DNA of 64,000 bases from Anaerophilus nitritigenes (GTDB lineage Bacteria; Bacillota; Clostridia; Peptostreptococcales; Thermotaleaceae), in NCBI RefSeq assembly GCF_004138215.1, contig NZ_RYYS01000103.1:22220-86219 (forward strand), written 5' to 3'. Within the stretch, counting starts at the first letter, position 1; every line of letters begins with the position of its first letter. Positions 1 to 7,415 of this stretch are shown here, in pieces. Under the pieces are notes generated by a model, which did not search any database, had not been told where the DNA came from, and saw nothing but the letters and a program-made list of their open reading frames with translations. A program made the translations under genes and the position numbers.

Positions 1-1
1 T

Positions 2-568
2 CGTCCAGATTTATTGATTTTAGATGTAATGATGCCAAAGCTTAATGGTTATGAGGTTTGCAAAAAAATAGAAGATAATAACAATATGGGAATTATCATG
101 CTTACAGCCAAAAGTGATTTGGTAGATAAAGTATTAGGCCTTGAATTAGGTGCTGATGATTATATGACAAAGCCATTTGATATGTTAGAGCTTCTTGCAA
201 GAGTTAGATCCTTAAGTAGAAGAATAAAAAAAGGAAATAGTGACATAGAAAAAACCTCTGATGAAGTTTTAAAGATACATGAAATAAAAATATGTTTAAG
301 AGAAAGAGTGGTTTATATAGAGAATAATATGATAGATTTAAAACCAAAAGAATTTGATCTTTTATCGTTTCTTGTAAAAAATAAGGGAAAAACCTTTACA
401 AGAGATGAGATTCTAGATAAAGTTTGGGGACAAGATTATTTTGGAGGAACAAGAACTATTGATATACATATCCAAAGAATTAGAAAAAAGATAGGAAAAT
501 ATAGTGAAATTATAAAAACTATACCTAAAATAGGATATAAAGTAGTGGAGAAAATTTATGAAAGCTAG
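2..568 (+). CDS. OmpR/PhoB-family response regulator, 5' end outside window
   Basis: Two-component response regulator that begins before the window: the frame is open to base 2 and enters at the phospho-acceptor strand, so roughly 45 N-terminal residues including the acidic pocket are missing. Visible landmarks are LILDVMMP (predicted phospho-Asp), MLTAKSD (Thr switch residue) and TKPFD (conserved Lys), followed by a C-terminal winged-helix DNA-binding domain (LKPKEFDLL, EILDKVWG, RTIDIHIQRIRKKI). Its stop lies 11 bases inside the following kinase gene, so the two are translationally coupled and almost certainly partners. The regulon cannot be read from the sequence; the nearest co-directional gene is a small membrane protein. 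Confidence 0.93.
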   Translation, partial: RPDLLILDVMMPKLNGYEVCKKIEDNNNMGIIMLTAKSDLVDKVLGLELGADDYMTKPFDMLELLARVRSLSRRIKKGNSDIEKTSDEVLKIHEIKICLRERVVYIENNMIDLKPKEFDLLSFLVKNKGKTFTRDEILDKVWGQDYFGGTRTIDIHIQRIRKKIGKYSEIIKTIPKIGYKVVEKIYES

Positions 569-2018
569 TATAAAAATAAAATGGACTATATTTATTATTT
601 TATTACTTATTTTTAATCTTTTTATCATAAGTTTTTTTATGTTAAAAGGAATAGAAAAAAACCAAAGACAATCTTATGAAGCATTTTTAAAAGACAATAG
701 TAAAACGGCAAATCTTTATATAAGGGAGAAATTTCTTTCTAGTGATTATGAAGATTGTAATAAATTTTATACTGAAAATGCACAAGAAATAGGATTTAAT
801 TTAGGGAGAATATTAGATTTGTATATATCATTTTATGATATGAAAGGAAATTTGATATCAAGTATACAAAGTGATATAAAAGATGAAAAAAATCTAAAAA
901 TCATGAAGGAAGCTTTAAATAACAAAATCGTATATGAAAAAAATAATGAAAAGATATTGTATCTAGCTCCTGTATATGATTTAAAAAAACAAATTGGTGT
1001 ATTAAAATTTGAATATGATACGCAAAAAGAAAAAGCTTTTTATAAAGAAATCAGACTGCTTTTCTTAGAAGTTGGAATAGCTTCGATTGTTGTGACTTAT
1101 TTATTGGCACGTTTTTATTTTTCAAAAATTGTTCATAACATCTTAGGACTTAAAAAATCTGTAAAAGAAATTGAAAAAGGAAATTATGAAGCTGTAAAAA
1201 TATTAGATGAAAAAGATGAAATTGGGGATTTGAGTAAAGGCATATATTTTATGGCAAGTAGAATAAAAGGAAATATGAATGAGATTCATAATGAAAAAGA
1301 AAAACTACAGCTGGCTGTAGAAAAACTTCAAAGATTAGAGAAGCAGCAAAAAGAATTTATAGGAAATATTACTCATGAATTTAAAACTCCACTAACTGTA
1401 ATAAAAGCACAAATAGATTTGATGACCCTTTATAAAGATGATGAAGATATGGTACATAAATCAAAGGAAATAGCAGAAAAAGAATTAAAAAGATTAGATA
1501 GCATGGTAGAGAATATACTTTATTTATCAAGAATTGAAAAATATGATTTTGAATTAAAAAAAGAAAAAATAGATACAAAAAAAGTTCTCATAGATATATG
1601 TAATAGAATGAGTGGAAAAGCTTCTAAATTTGGCATAGAAATCATAAAAAATATCCAGTCAGCTTATATTTTTATGGATTGTGAAAGCTTTATGCAAATA
1701 TTTATAAACCTTATAGACAATGCAATCAAATACAATATAAGTGATGGAAAAATATATATAAGAAGCTATGTAAGAGATAATTACAACTATATTGAAATAG
1801 AAGATACAGGGATCGGAATACCCTGTGAGTATAGAGAAAAAATATTTGATCCCTTTTATACAGTAGATAAAAATCGATCAAAAAAGTTCTCGGGAACTGG
1901 GCTAGGACTTTCTCTTGTCCATAACCTTGTAAAAAAACAAAAGGGACGGTTAACTATTTTAAACTCTAAAGTGGGAACTATTTTTCAAATTATATTTCCT
2001 ATTTATAATGAAAAATGA
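558..2018 (+). CDS. Sensor histidine kinase (HAMP, HisKA, HATPase)
   Basis: Membrane histidine kinase of 486 residues, predicted partner of the upstream OmpR-type regulator, whose gene overlaps it by 11 bases. Order of parts: transmembrane segment about 9-29, extracytoplasmic sensor region to about 165, second transmembrane segment about 168-186, HAMP linker to about 240, a charged coiled-coil run, then the HisKA H-box NITHEFKTPL with phospho-acceptor His273. The ATPase domain has the N box (LIDNAIKYN), G1 (EDTGIGIP), F (IFDPFYTVD) and G2 (GTGLGLSLV). All catalytic boxes look intact. The sensor region is not a domain I recognise, so the stimulus is unknown. The last 30 codons contain GGGACGGTTAA (1943-1953), the same core as the repeats around the transposase downstream. 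Confidence 0.92.
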   Translation: MKASIKIKWTIFIILLLIFNLFIISFFMLKGIEKNQRQSYEAFLKDNSKTANLYIREKFLSSDYEDCNKFYTENAQEIGFNLGRILDLYISFYDMKGNLISSIQSDIKDEKNLKIMKEALNNKIVYEKNNEKILYLAPVYDLKKQIGVLKFEYDTQKEKAFYKEIRLLFLEVGIASIVVTYLLARFYFSKIVHNILGLKKSVKEIEKGNYEAVKILDEKDEIGDLSKGIYFMASRIKGNMNEIHNEKEKLQLAVEKLQRLEKQQKEFIGNITHEFKTPLTVIKAQIDLMTLYKDDEDMVHKSKEIAEKELKRLDSMVENILYLSRIEKYDFELKKEKIDTKKVLIDICNRMSGKASKFGIEIIKNIQSAYIFMDCESFMQIFINLIDNAIKYNISDGKIYIRSYVRDNYNYIEIEDTGIGIPCEYREKIFDPFYTVDKNRSKKFSGTGLGLSLVHNLVKKQKGRLTILNSKVGTIFQIIFPIYNEK

Positions 2019-2072
2019 GAAATACCATATCTACTATTTTGGGTATATTATAATATTTAGGGAGGATTCAAT

Positions 2073-2579
2073 ATGTTTTATTTAAATAAATTTTATTCAG
2101 AATATAAATGGGAGGACATAAAAGAAAAAGGAATATTTAAATATATATTAGTTGATGTAACATTATATAAAATAATTGTTCAAGGAATGATTTTATGTAT
2201 TCTTAATGGTATTTTTACTGGGGCTATATCAAATGTGAATCAATTTTATTTTAGAGATATATTTATAAAATTATTATTATTTTCTTTATTGGGAGTAACT
2301 ATTGGATATTTAGAATGGAATTTTTTAAAACAATTAGGAAAGAAAGATTCAAAACTTGATTTTAATATGTTTTTAAGATTTATAGTGATATATGGAGTCC
2401 TTAACTGGGGTGTATTATTAGGGATTGCTGTAAGTAATTATTTCTTAAAGGATTTTATTATGAAGTTAATTATTTGGGGAATGGTAGGAATGGTATATGG
2501 AATAATATTATGGTGGATTCATTATGATAAATTTAAAAAGCTTTCAAATGGAACAAGGGATGGAACAAGGGACAGTTAA
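2073..2579 (+). CDS. Small integral membrane protein, function unknown
   Basis: 168-residue protein with about four hydrophobic segments (roughly 35-55, 66-84, 102-122, 130-148) and a strong ribosome binding site (GGGAGGATTCAAT before the ATG). I do not recognise a family. It follows the two-component system by 54 bases and may be its target or a co-transcribed accessory protein. The C-terminus is odd: the last residues (SNGTRDGTRDS) are encoded by tandem GGAACAAGGGA units, and the stop codon lies inside the first long repeat of the transposase-associated array. The original 3' end therefore seems to have been replaced or extended by repeat DNA. Confidence 0.72.
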   Translation: MFYLNKFYSEYKWEDIKEKGIFKYILVDVTLYKIIVQGMILCILNGIFTGAISNVNQFYFRDIFIKLLLFSLLGVTIGYLEWNFLKQLGKKDSKLDFNMFLRFIVIYGVLNWGVLLGIAVSNYFLKDFIMKLIIWGMVGMVYGIILWWIHYDKFKKLSNGTRDGTRDS

Positions 2580-2622
2580 ATATTAATATGAACAAGGTGA
2601 ACAAGGGACGGTTAAATATTAA
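2563..2622 (+). repeat. Two direct 24-base REP-like repeats (core GGGACRGTTAA)
   Basis: Copies at 2563-2586 and 2599-2622 each read GAACAAGGGAC, then A or G, then GTTAAATATTAA, differing at that one base. A further partial unit, GAACAAGGGA, sits at 2551-2560 and another, GAACAAGG, at 2590-2597. The first copy supplies the stop codon of the upstream membrane protein gene. They match in inverse orientation the repeats at 3701-3738. Confidence 0.85.
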
Positions 2623-2648
2623 GAATAATAAATGATAATATGCAGAAA

Positions 2649-2674
2649 CTACTCCTAAAAGAACAAAGGAGTAG
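2649..2674 (+). promoter_or_regulatory. Hairpin that buries the transposase ribosome binding site
   Basis: Perfect 8-base inverted repeat, CTACTCCT (2649-2656) and AGGAGTAG (2667-2674), with a 10-base loop, followed by GTTTTTT and the ATG at 2682. The right arm contains the only ribosome binding site (AGGAG). The structure should both act as a weak terminator and hide the translation start, a plausible brake on transposase synthesis from read-through RNA. Confidence 0.65.
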
Positions 2675-2681
2675 GTTTTTT

Positions 2682-3578
2682 ATGCCTAGAGTAGCTCGAG
2701 TAAAAAGCGAAGAAGGAATTTATCATATTATGTTTCGGAGTATAAGTGAAGTGAATTTGTTTTTAGATGATATAGACAAAATAAAATATTTCAAATTGTT
2801 TCAAAAATATCAAAAGAAGTATCAATTTAAGGTATATGCCTATTGTTTGTTAGATAATCATGGACATATGATCATAGATTGTAATGGAGCAGACATATCT
2901 AAAATTATGCATAGTATTAATTTTTGCTATGCTCAATATTTTAATAGAAAATATAATAGGCATGGGCATTTATTCCAAGATAGATTCAAGAGCAAATTGA
3001 TTAAAGATGAAAAATATTTGATTACATTATCTGCGTATATTCATAACAATCCTAAGGATTTGCCTAATTATAAAAATCAAGTAGAAAGATATCCATTTTC
3101 TAGTTTAAATGATTATATCAAAGGAAGCAACAGTTTTGAAATATTAGATATTTCTTTTCTAAGTCAACTACTTAATTTAACTAATAAAAAAAATAAGAAA
3201 ACTTATATTGAATTTGTAAAACAATGCGAAAATGAAAATGATTCTATTGATGTAGAATTTGAAAAAGTTGAAAATGTATATAAAAGCGAAAGAAGAATTA
3301 TTCCAAGAAACTATACAGGAGAAGAAGTTGTAGAAATGGTAGCTAAACATTTAAAAATAGAGCAAAATAGAGTATATGTAAAATATAAAAGGAAATACGT
3401 AAAATTAAGAGCCATTAGTTGTTTTTTAATGAGCTGTTATTGTAATATGACTCAAAAGAGGATATGTAGATTAATAGGAAATATTACTCAGACGAGAGTT
3501 TCAAATTTATCTATGATAGGTATGGAGATGGCTTTTAAAGAAGACGGATTGTTAGAGAAATTTTTAAAAAGTGCTTAA
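2682..3578 (+). CDS. RAYT / TnpA-REP Y1 (HUH) transposase
   Basis: 298-residue single-strand DNA transposase. The start MPRVARVKSEEGIYHI is typical of the TnpA-REP/Y1 family, so I use ATG 2682 rather than the in-frame ATG 42 bases upstream. The HUH pair is His60-Gly-His62 (DNHGHMII), followed by YFNRKYNRHGHLFQDRFKS and the tyrosine-bearing helix KYLITLSAYIHNNP (112-124), the family's catalytic Tyr region. The C-terminal third is Lys-rich with a helix-turn-helix-like segment (TQTRVSNLSMIG), as seen in longer Firmicute members. It appears full length. The flanking inverted GGGACGGTTAA repeats are the presumed binding and cleavage sites. Confidence 0.88.
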   Translation: MPRVARVKSEEGIYHIMFRSISEVNLFLDDIDKIKYFKLFQKYQKKYQFKVYAYCLLDNHGHMIIDCNGADISKIMHSINFCYAQYFNRKYNRHGHLFQDRFKSKLIKDEKYLITLSAYIHNNPKDLPNYKNQVERYPFSSLNDYIKGSNSFEILDISFLSQLLNLTNKKNKKTYIEFVKQCENENDSIDVEFEKVENVYKSERRIIPRNYTGEEVVEMVAKHLKIEQNRVYVKYKRKYVKLRAISCFLMSCYCNMTQKRICRLIGNITQTRVSNLSMIGMEMAFKEDGLLEKFLKSA

Positions 3579-3653
3579 GCTTAAATAAATATTTACAGAA
3601 ATCAAGGGGTTATTTTGAGTGCCTAAAAATAAAATAGAATCCAATAAAGGAGT

Positions 3654-3682
3654 CTTTTATCTTGTGATAAAGGATTTTTTTA
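3654..3682 (+). terminator. Terminator downstream of the transposase
   Basis: CTTTTATC (3654-3661), loop TTGT, GATAAAGG (3666-3673), an 8-pair stem with one G-U pair, then a run of seven T. It ends transcription 80-100 bases past the transposase stop. Confidence 0.7.
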
Positions 3683-3700
3683 TTGTAATATTAAAATTTA

Positions 3701-3738
3701 TTAACCGTCCCCAAACCCTATTAACCGTCCCCAAACCC
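3701..3738 (-). repeat. Tandem inverse REP-like repeats, G-rich on the minus strand
   Basis: Two adjacent copies of TTAACCGTCCCCAAACCC (3701-3718 and 3721-3738). On the minus strand each reads GGGTTTGGGGACGGTTAA, so the pair gives four runs of three or more G within 38 bases and could fold as a quadruplex. The following DNA to about 3790 is almost free of G on the plus strand and rich in short C runs, prolonging the strand asymmetry. Confidence 0.8.
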
Positions 3739-3987
3739 GTTCTAAACCCTACAAAACTGCCCAAAACTGAAACCAAAACCCAAAAACCATGTGATAAATC
3801 TAAAGTAATGAATAGATATATGAAATAGATATACGTACAGTTAAAGTTATTATTTAAATATATGAGGGAAATATGTTGATTTATGGTAATGGGAATGTTT
3901 TAATATTATTAGGCAAGGAATATTTTGTTATTTAAATAGTTGGAATGTTCTTAAAGTTAATACATTAGAGTAAAAAGGAGAGTATCT
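3739..3987. other. Intergenic region after the RAYT element
   Basis: The first 50 bases keep the C-rich, G-poor composition of the repeat array (short CCC/AAA alternation), then the sequence becomes AT-rich. No convincing gene. The ribosome binding site AAAAGGAGAG at the right edge serves the lipoprotein gene at 3988. An open frame from GTG 3619 runs through the repeats; its first residues (PKNKIESNKGVFYLVIK) resemble a RAYT N-terminus and may be a relic. Confidence 0.6.
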
Positions 3988-5217
3988 ATGAAAAACATAA
4001 TTACAATTTTTTTATTATTGTCTTTATTGCTGAATTTATGTGCATGTAGTTTTGCAGAAAATAAAGATTTGCAAGGATCAGAAGAGGAATTATTAAGAAA
4101 AGAGGTGCATTTAAAGAAAGTTTTAGATATAGATTTAAGCAAATTTAAATTATGTGATCTTGCTAATGATTTTATTAACATAAAGGAGATGGAGTTTAAA
4201 GGAAAATATAATATAGATACACTATATAAAAAAGGAGTCAAAATGGAGGGCGGATTAAGATTTACCAACAGATTTGAAGATAATATTATAGGCAACTTAA
4301 AGATGGGAATGAATACTGAGGAGTTTATTCAGAACATAGGGCAACCAAATATTAAGAACGAAAAAATAGAATTATTAGGATATAAAACAGAAAAATATTA
4401 TTTGATTATTAAGGGAAATAAAAAAGTAGAAGAAGTTTCTTTCATTAAGAGAGATTTCATTTCAAAAGACTATAAGAATCTATTATATGATTTTGTAAAG
4501 AATGGAGAAGAAAAAGGTTATTATACTTCTTATGATACTTTTATGGAAAAATATCATAAATATTTATCTAAGTCTCATATTAGAGGCGGAGGATGGCTTG
4601 TACGATATCCAGGAATAGAATTTGAGCTTTTTGATGAAATAAAGATACGAGTATATAATGATTTTGATGGAACTTTAGTGAAGGAAAATAAGAATGTAAA
4701 AATTACTTATATAGATAAAGATTTCGTATTTAAGGGAGAAGAAATCTATTATTCATGGGAAGAGATTTTACAAAAAGAGATACAAAAAAACGGAATCTTA
4801 TCTCCTTATAAAAAATATCTTGCTTATAAGGAGGATGGTGGTACTTATGAAAATGCTAGTATTCTTATAAGATATTGTGACTATAGTAAAGCGGACGAAA
4901 GAATATATCCTGGATATTTTGTAGATAACTTAAAGTGGATTAGTGATAGATATTTATTTTTTACTGCTGGTTTTAAAGGATTGTTTTTATATGATGTAAA
5001 GAATAGTCAATCAATCAATTTAATAGATAGACTGGAAGGGGAAGAAGTATATCCAGAGTATGAATTAAAGTCTATAGATTCAAATAGTATCCAATATATA
5101 AACGAACATGGGGAAAAAATTATACTTAATTATGAATTTGATGATGAAGGAAATATTAATATAAGAAATAAAAAGAATAATAAAGAAAATAATAAAGACA
5201 AAGTTAAAAAAGGATGA
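3988..5217 (+). CDS. Lipoprotein of unknown function
   Basis: 409-residue predicted lipoprotein: short basic N-terminus, hydrophobic segment 4-17 and lipobox Leu17-Cys-Ala-Cys20. It should be anchored on the outer face of the membrane. Around residues 95-150 the pattern GNLKMGMNTEEFIQNIGQPN, followed by a strand-rich stretch, recalls the SmpA/BamE-like repeat found in some Gram-positive surface proteins, but this is only a motif resemblance. The C-terminus is very rich in Lys and Asn. There is a good ribosome binding site (AAAAGGAGAGTATCT). It stands alone between the RAYT element and a hairpin-rich gap, and no partner is evident. Confidence 0.75.
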   Translation: MKNIITIFLLLSLLLNLCACSFAENKDLQGSEEELLRKEVHLKKVLDIDLSKFKLCDLANDFINIKEMEFKGKYNIDTLYKKGVKMEGGLRFTNRFEDNIIGNLKMGMNTEEFIQNIGQPNIKNEKIELLGYKTEKYYLIIKGNKKVEEVSFIKRDFISKDYKNLLYDFVKNGEEKGYYTSYDTFMEKYHKYLSKSHIRGGGWLVRYPGIEFELFDEIKIRVYNDFDGTLVKENKNVKITYIDKDFVFKGEEIYYSWEEILQKEIQKNGILSPYKKYLAYKEDGGTYENASILIRYCDYSKADERIYPGYFVDNLKWISDRYLFFTAGFKGLFLYDVKNSQSINLIDRLEGEEVYPEYELKSIDSNSIQYINEHGEKIILNYEFDDEGNINIRNKKNNKENNKDKVKKG

Positions 5218-5252
5218 AGATTATATTAATGTTTTAAAGATTAGTAATATTA

Positions 5253-5270
5253 CAGATGCAACGGCATCTG
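5253..5270. other. Short perfect hairpin
   Basis: CAGATGC (5253-5259), loop AACG, GCATCTG (5264-5270), 33 bases after the lipoprotein stop. There is no T-run behind it, so it is more likely an RNA-stabilising or processing stem than a terminator. Confidence 0.4.
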
Positions 5271-5306
5271 AACTATATCAATAAAATAGACTTATTTTCT
5301 TTTGAT

Positions 5307-5349
5307 AAAAATGCCCATCTGCTTATAACATAAGGGTGTTTTTATTTCT
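5307..5349 (+). terminator. Weak terminator after the lipoprotein gene
   Basis: AAAAATGCCC (5307-5316) pairs with GGGTGTTTTT (5334-5343) through three GC, five AT and two G-U pairs with a 17-base loop; the 3' arm itself supplies the T-run. Confidence 0.45.
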
Positions 5350-5420
5350 TTTGGCACAAGGATCTAAATAAATGAGTATAATGAAATATAAAATTTACGA
5401 TCTAAAAGGAGGAGATTTCA

Positions 5421-5552
5421 ATGGAGCTTTCAAAAAATGTTCAACATGACTTGTTATTGATAATTACTTCCATGTTGTTTATTCTCTTTGTAACAGGTTG
5501 TGCAGGTCCTTCTGAAATATCTGATGAAACGAGAATTATTCCAGTCATATAA
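5421..5552 (+). CDS. 43-residue predicted small lipoprotein
   Basis: Short gene with a near-consensus ribosome binding site (AAAAGGAGGAGATTTCA then ATG). The product has a hydrophobic segment at residues 11-26 ending in the lipobox Val-Thr-Gly-Cys27, leaving a mature lipopeptide of only 17 residues (CAGPSEISDETRIIPVI). No family recognised. It lies 40 bases before a second unknown gene with an equally strong ribosome binding site, so the two probably form a small operon. The hydrophobic octapeptide just before the cysteine (LFILFVTG) resembles in character the lipoprotein-derived sex pheromones of enterococci, but any lipoprotein signal would look similar. An alternative is that this is a truncated lipoprotein remnant. 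Confidence 0.5.
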   Translation: MELSKNVQHDLLLIITSMLFILFVTGCAGPSEISDETRIIPVI

Positions 5553-5592
5553 AATATTTGTAAAATCAGTTTACAAAAAGGAGGAGGAATTA

Positions 5593-5919
5593 GTGTCTTC
5601 AAAAGATCCAATGGATTTACTTTTAAAAAAAGTCATGGAAGAATTTGGAATACAAGAAGAGTATGAGCGGATGAAGCGAGATCGTAAAAATTGCAATAAA
5701 GCTAATTTAACTCCAGGTCAAATATTAGTGATAGCGGCTTTGTTAGGTGGAGTTTTAGAGGTAACTTCTATTTTAATAGATAAAGATCAATTAGTACAAA
5801 TTGTTTTGAGTGGTTCTTTAAAAAGACCAAAGGCTAAATCCCAGTTAGAACAAATCATGGATCAAGTGGGAGGTATGCCTTTTGATCAAGTAATGAAGAA
5901 TTTATTGAGGAGATATTGA
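5593..5919 (+). CDS. Conserved-looking 108-residue protein, function unknown
   Basis: I place the start at GTG 5593, nine or ten bases after a strong AGGAGGAGG, rather than at an upstream in-frame ATG that overlaps the preceding small gene and has no ribosome binding site. The product has an amphipathic N-terminal part, a moderately hydrophobic helix (TPGQILVIAALLGGVLEVTS), then VLSGSLKRPKAK and a C-terminal helix. There is no signal peptide. No family recognised. It is probably co-transcribed with the 43-residue lipoprotein. Confidence 0.6.
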   Translation: MSSKDPMDLLLKKVMEEFGIQEEYERMKRDRKNCNKANLTPGQILVIAALLGGVLEVTSILIDKDQLVQIVLSGSLKRPKAKSQLEQIMDQVGGMPFDQVMKNLLRRY

Positions 5920-6398
5920 TGAAAAATGGATAATAAAAAAGCATATTTGTAGATGAATAGATGGATATAAATAAAATGATGGACAAGCAGGTGGAATTTT
6001 CTGAAAAAAGATATATATATAAATATTAAAATATTAAAATATATCATCTTCAATATACGATCAAATATATTGTAATCAAATCGATAAAAAGTTCAAATAA
6101 ACTTAGCGTAAAAGTATGGGAAAATGACTAAAAATGTTATATAATAAATTTTTTTGAAAAAAAAGGATATTGTGATATATGTAGAGAATACTCTATTGAC
6201 AAAAGAAAGATAATGATATGAAAAGTCCGTAATTCTAAAAAGCGTGAATAATTTAAATATTAAACATATAGATTGTTTTATAGATTTGAAGATAGTTATG
6301 CATGATTTTTAAAGATTTTCATATATTTTAAAAAAGGGGGGAGCTTTTTTATTGATGATTTTGTAAAACAAAAAAAGAAAAATTAAGGGGGAAAAATC
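5920..6398. other. 479-base gene-free region before the TRAP operon
   Basis: Very AT-rich; I see no gene, RNA or repeat array. A TTGACA at 6195-6200 could be a -35 element but lacks a good -10 at the usual spacing. The last 25 bases hold the ribosome binding site (TTAAGGGGGAAAAATC) of the solute receptor gene. The length suggests upstream regulation of the transporter operon, with no recognisable operator. Confidence 0.5.
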
Positions 6399-7400
6399 AT
6401 GACAAAAAAAAAGAGATTATTATCGGGGTTAACCATAGGTATTATGCTTATAGGATTATTAGGAGGCTGCGGTAGTCAATCAACAGATACAAGTAGTGAA
6501 CAGCCAGAAGAAACAAAACAAGTTTTTGTAAATATTGGAACTGGAGGAACAGCAGGTACATATTTCCCATTAGGGGGAGCTTTTTCTGAAATATGGAATA
6601 ATAACATAAAAGGAGTAAATGCTACTGCTCAAAGTACAGGAGCTTCTGTAGCAAATATTAACTTATTGAAAGATAAAAAAGTTGAAGTAGTAATTGTACA
6701 AAATGATGTCGCTTGGTATACAGAAAATGGAGAAGAAATGTTTAAGGATGCTAAGTATGAAGACATTAGAGGATTAAATACTATGTATAGTGAACCTCTT
6801 CAACTCATTACTACAGATCCAAAGATTAAAACGGTAGCAGATTTAAAAGGTAAAAATGTTGCAGTAGGGGCTATTGGTAGTGGAGTAGAAGCTAATGCTA
6901 GACAAATTATAGCTGCTGCTGGAATGGATTTTGAAAAAGATATTAAGGCAAAATTTTTATCCTTCTCAGAAGCATCATCAGGACTTAAAGACAAACAAGT
7001 AGACGCAGCATTTTTAACAGCAGGAATTCCAACTGCTGCAATTCAAGATTTAGGAGCTCAAAATGATGTACACGTAGTACCTGTAGATGGAGAAATAGCA
7101 GATAAGCTATTAGAAAAATACAAATTCTTTACAAAATTCACTATACCTGCAAATACTTATAAAGGACAAACAGAAGATATACAAACTTTAACAGTTAAAG
7201 CTATGCTTGCTGTAAATGCTGATTTAGACGAAGAATTAGCATATCAAATGGTAAAAACTATTTATGATAATCACGATAGAATAGTAGCAGCTCATAATGT
7301 AGGGAAAAATATTACAAAAGATACAGGACTAGAAGGAATGTCTATCACACTTCATCCTGGAGCTGAAAAATACTTTAAAGAAGAAGGATTATTAAAATAA
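6399..7400 (+). CDS. TRAP transporter solute receptor, TAXI family (lipoprotein)
   Basis: 333-residue extracytoplasmic substrate-binding protein of the TAXI class of TRAP transporters. The signal peptide ends in a lipobox (LLGGC, about Cys24), giving a membrane-anchored receptor as usual in Gram-positives. The mature part opens with VNIGTGGTAGTYFPLGGAFSEI, the TAXI signature, and continues with the two-lobe binding fold (LQLITTDPKIKTVADLKGKNVAVGAIGSG). It sits first in a three-gene cluster with a DUF1850 protein and a fused permease, the complete set for this transporter type. The substrate is unknown; characterised relatives take organic acids or amino acids such as glutamate, but the assignment cannot be made here. 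Confidence 0.92.
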   Translation: MTKKKRLLSGLTIGIMLIGLLGGCGSQSTDTSSEQPEETKQVFVNIGTGGTAGTYFPLGGAFSEIWNNNIKGVNATAQSTGASVANINLLKDKKVEVVIVQNDVAWYTENGEEMFKDAKYEDIRGLNTMYSEPLQLITTDPKIKTVADLKGKNVAVGAIGSGVEANARQIIAAAGMDFEKDIKAKFLSFSEASSGLKDKQVDAAFLTAGIPTAAIQDLGAQNDVHVVPVDGEIADKLLEKYKFFTKFTIPANTYKGQTEDIQTLTVKAMLAVNADLDEELAYQMVKTIYDNHDRIVAAHNVGKNITKDTGLEGMSITLHPGAEKYFKEEGLLK

Positions 7401-7415
7401 GGAGATTAAAGTAAT

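Larger units (their letters stand above)
2563..3738 (+). mobile_element. REP/RAYT-type element: Y1 transposase gene between inverted repeats
   Basis: Unit made of two direct copies of a 24-base repeat (2563-2586 and 2599-2622, core GGGACRGTTAA), a Y1 transposase gene, a terminator-like hairpin and two tandem copies of the inverse core (TTAACCGTCCCC at 3701 and 3721). The shared core on opposite strands, GGGACGGTTAA left and TTAACCGTCCC right, is the arrangement expected of a RAYT gene with its own REP-like sequences. RAYTs (TnpA-REP) are known single-strand HUH nucleases related to IS200/IS605. The boundaries are my inference from the outermost repeats. Confidence 0.68.

Noticed and set aside
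2640..2682. Longer transposase start at ATG 2640
   Set aside because: The extra 14 residues are encoded by the hairpin and lack a ribosome binding site, while MPR at 2682 matches the family N-terminus.
3619..3828. Open frame of 69 codons from GTG across the RAYT right-end repeats
   Set aside because: It crosses a terminator and the repeat array, is biased to Pro/Thr/Lys from C-rich DNA and has no ribosome binding site; at most a relic of a RAYT start.
6195..6223. TTGACA as promoter of the TRAP operon
   Set aside because: No acceptable -10 at 16-18 bases; too weak to list.
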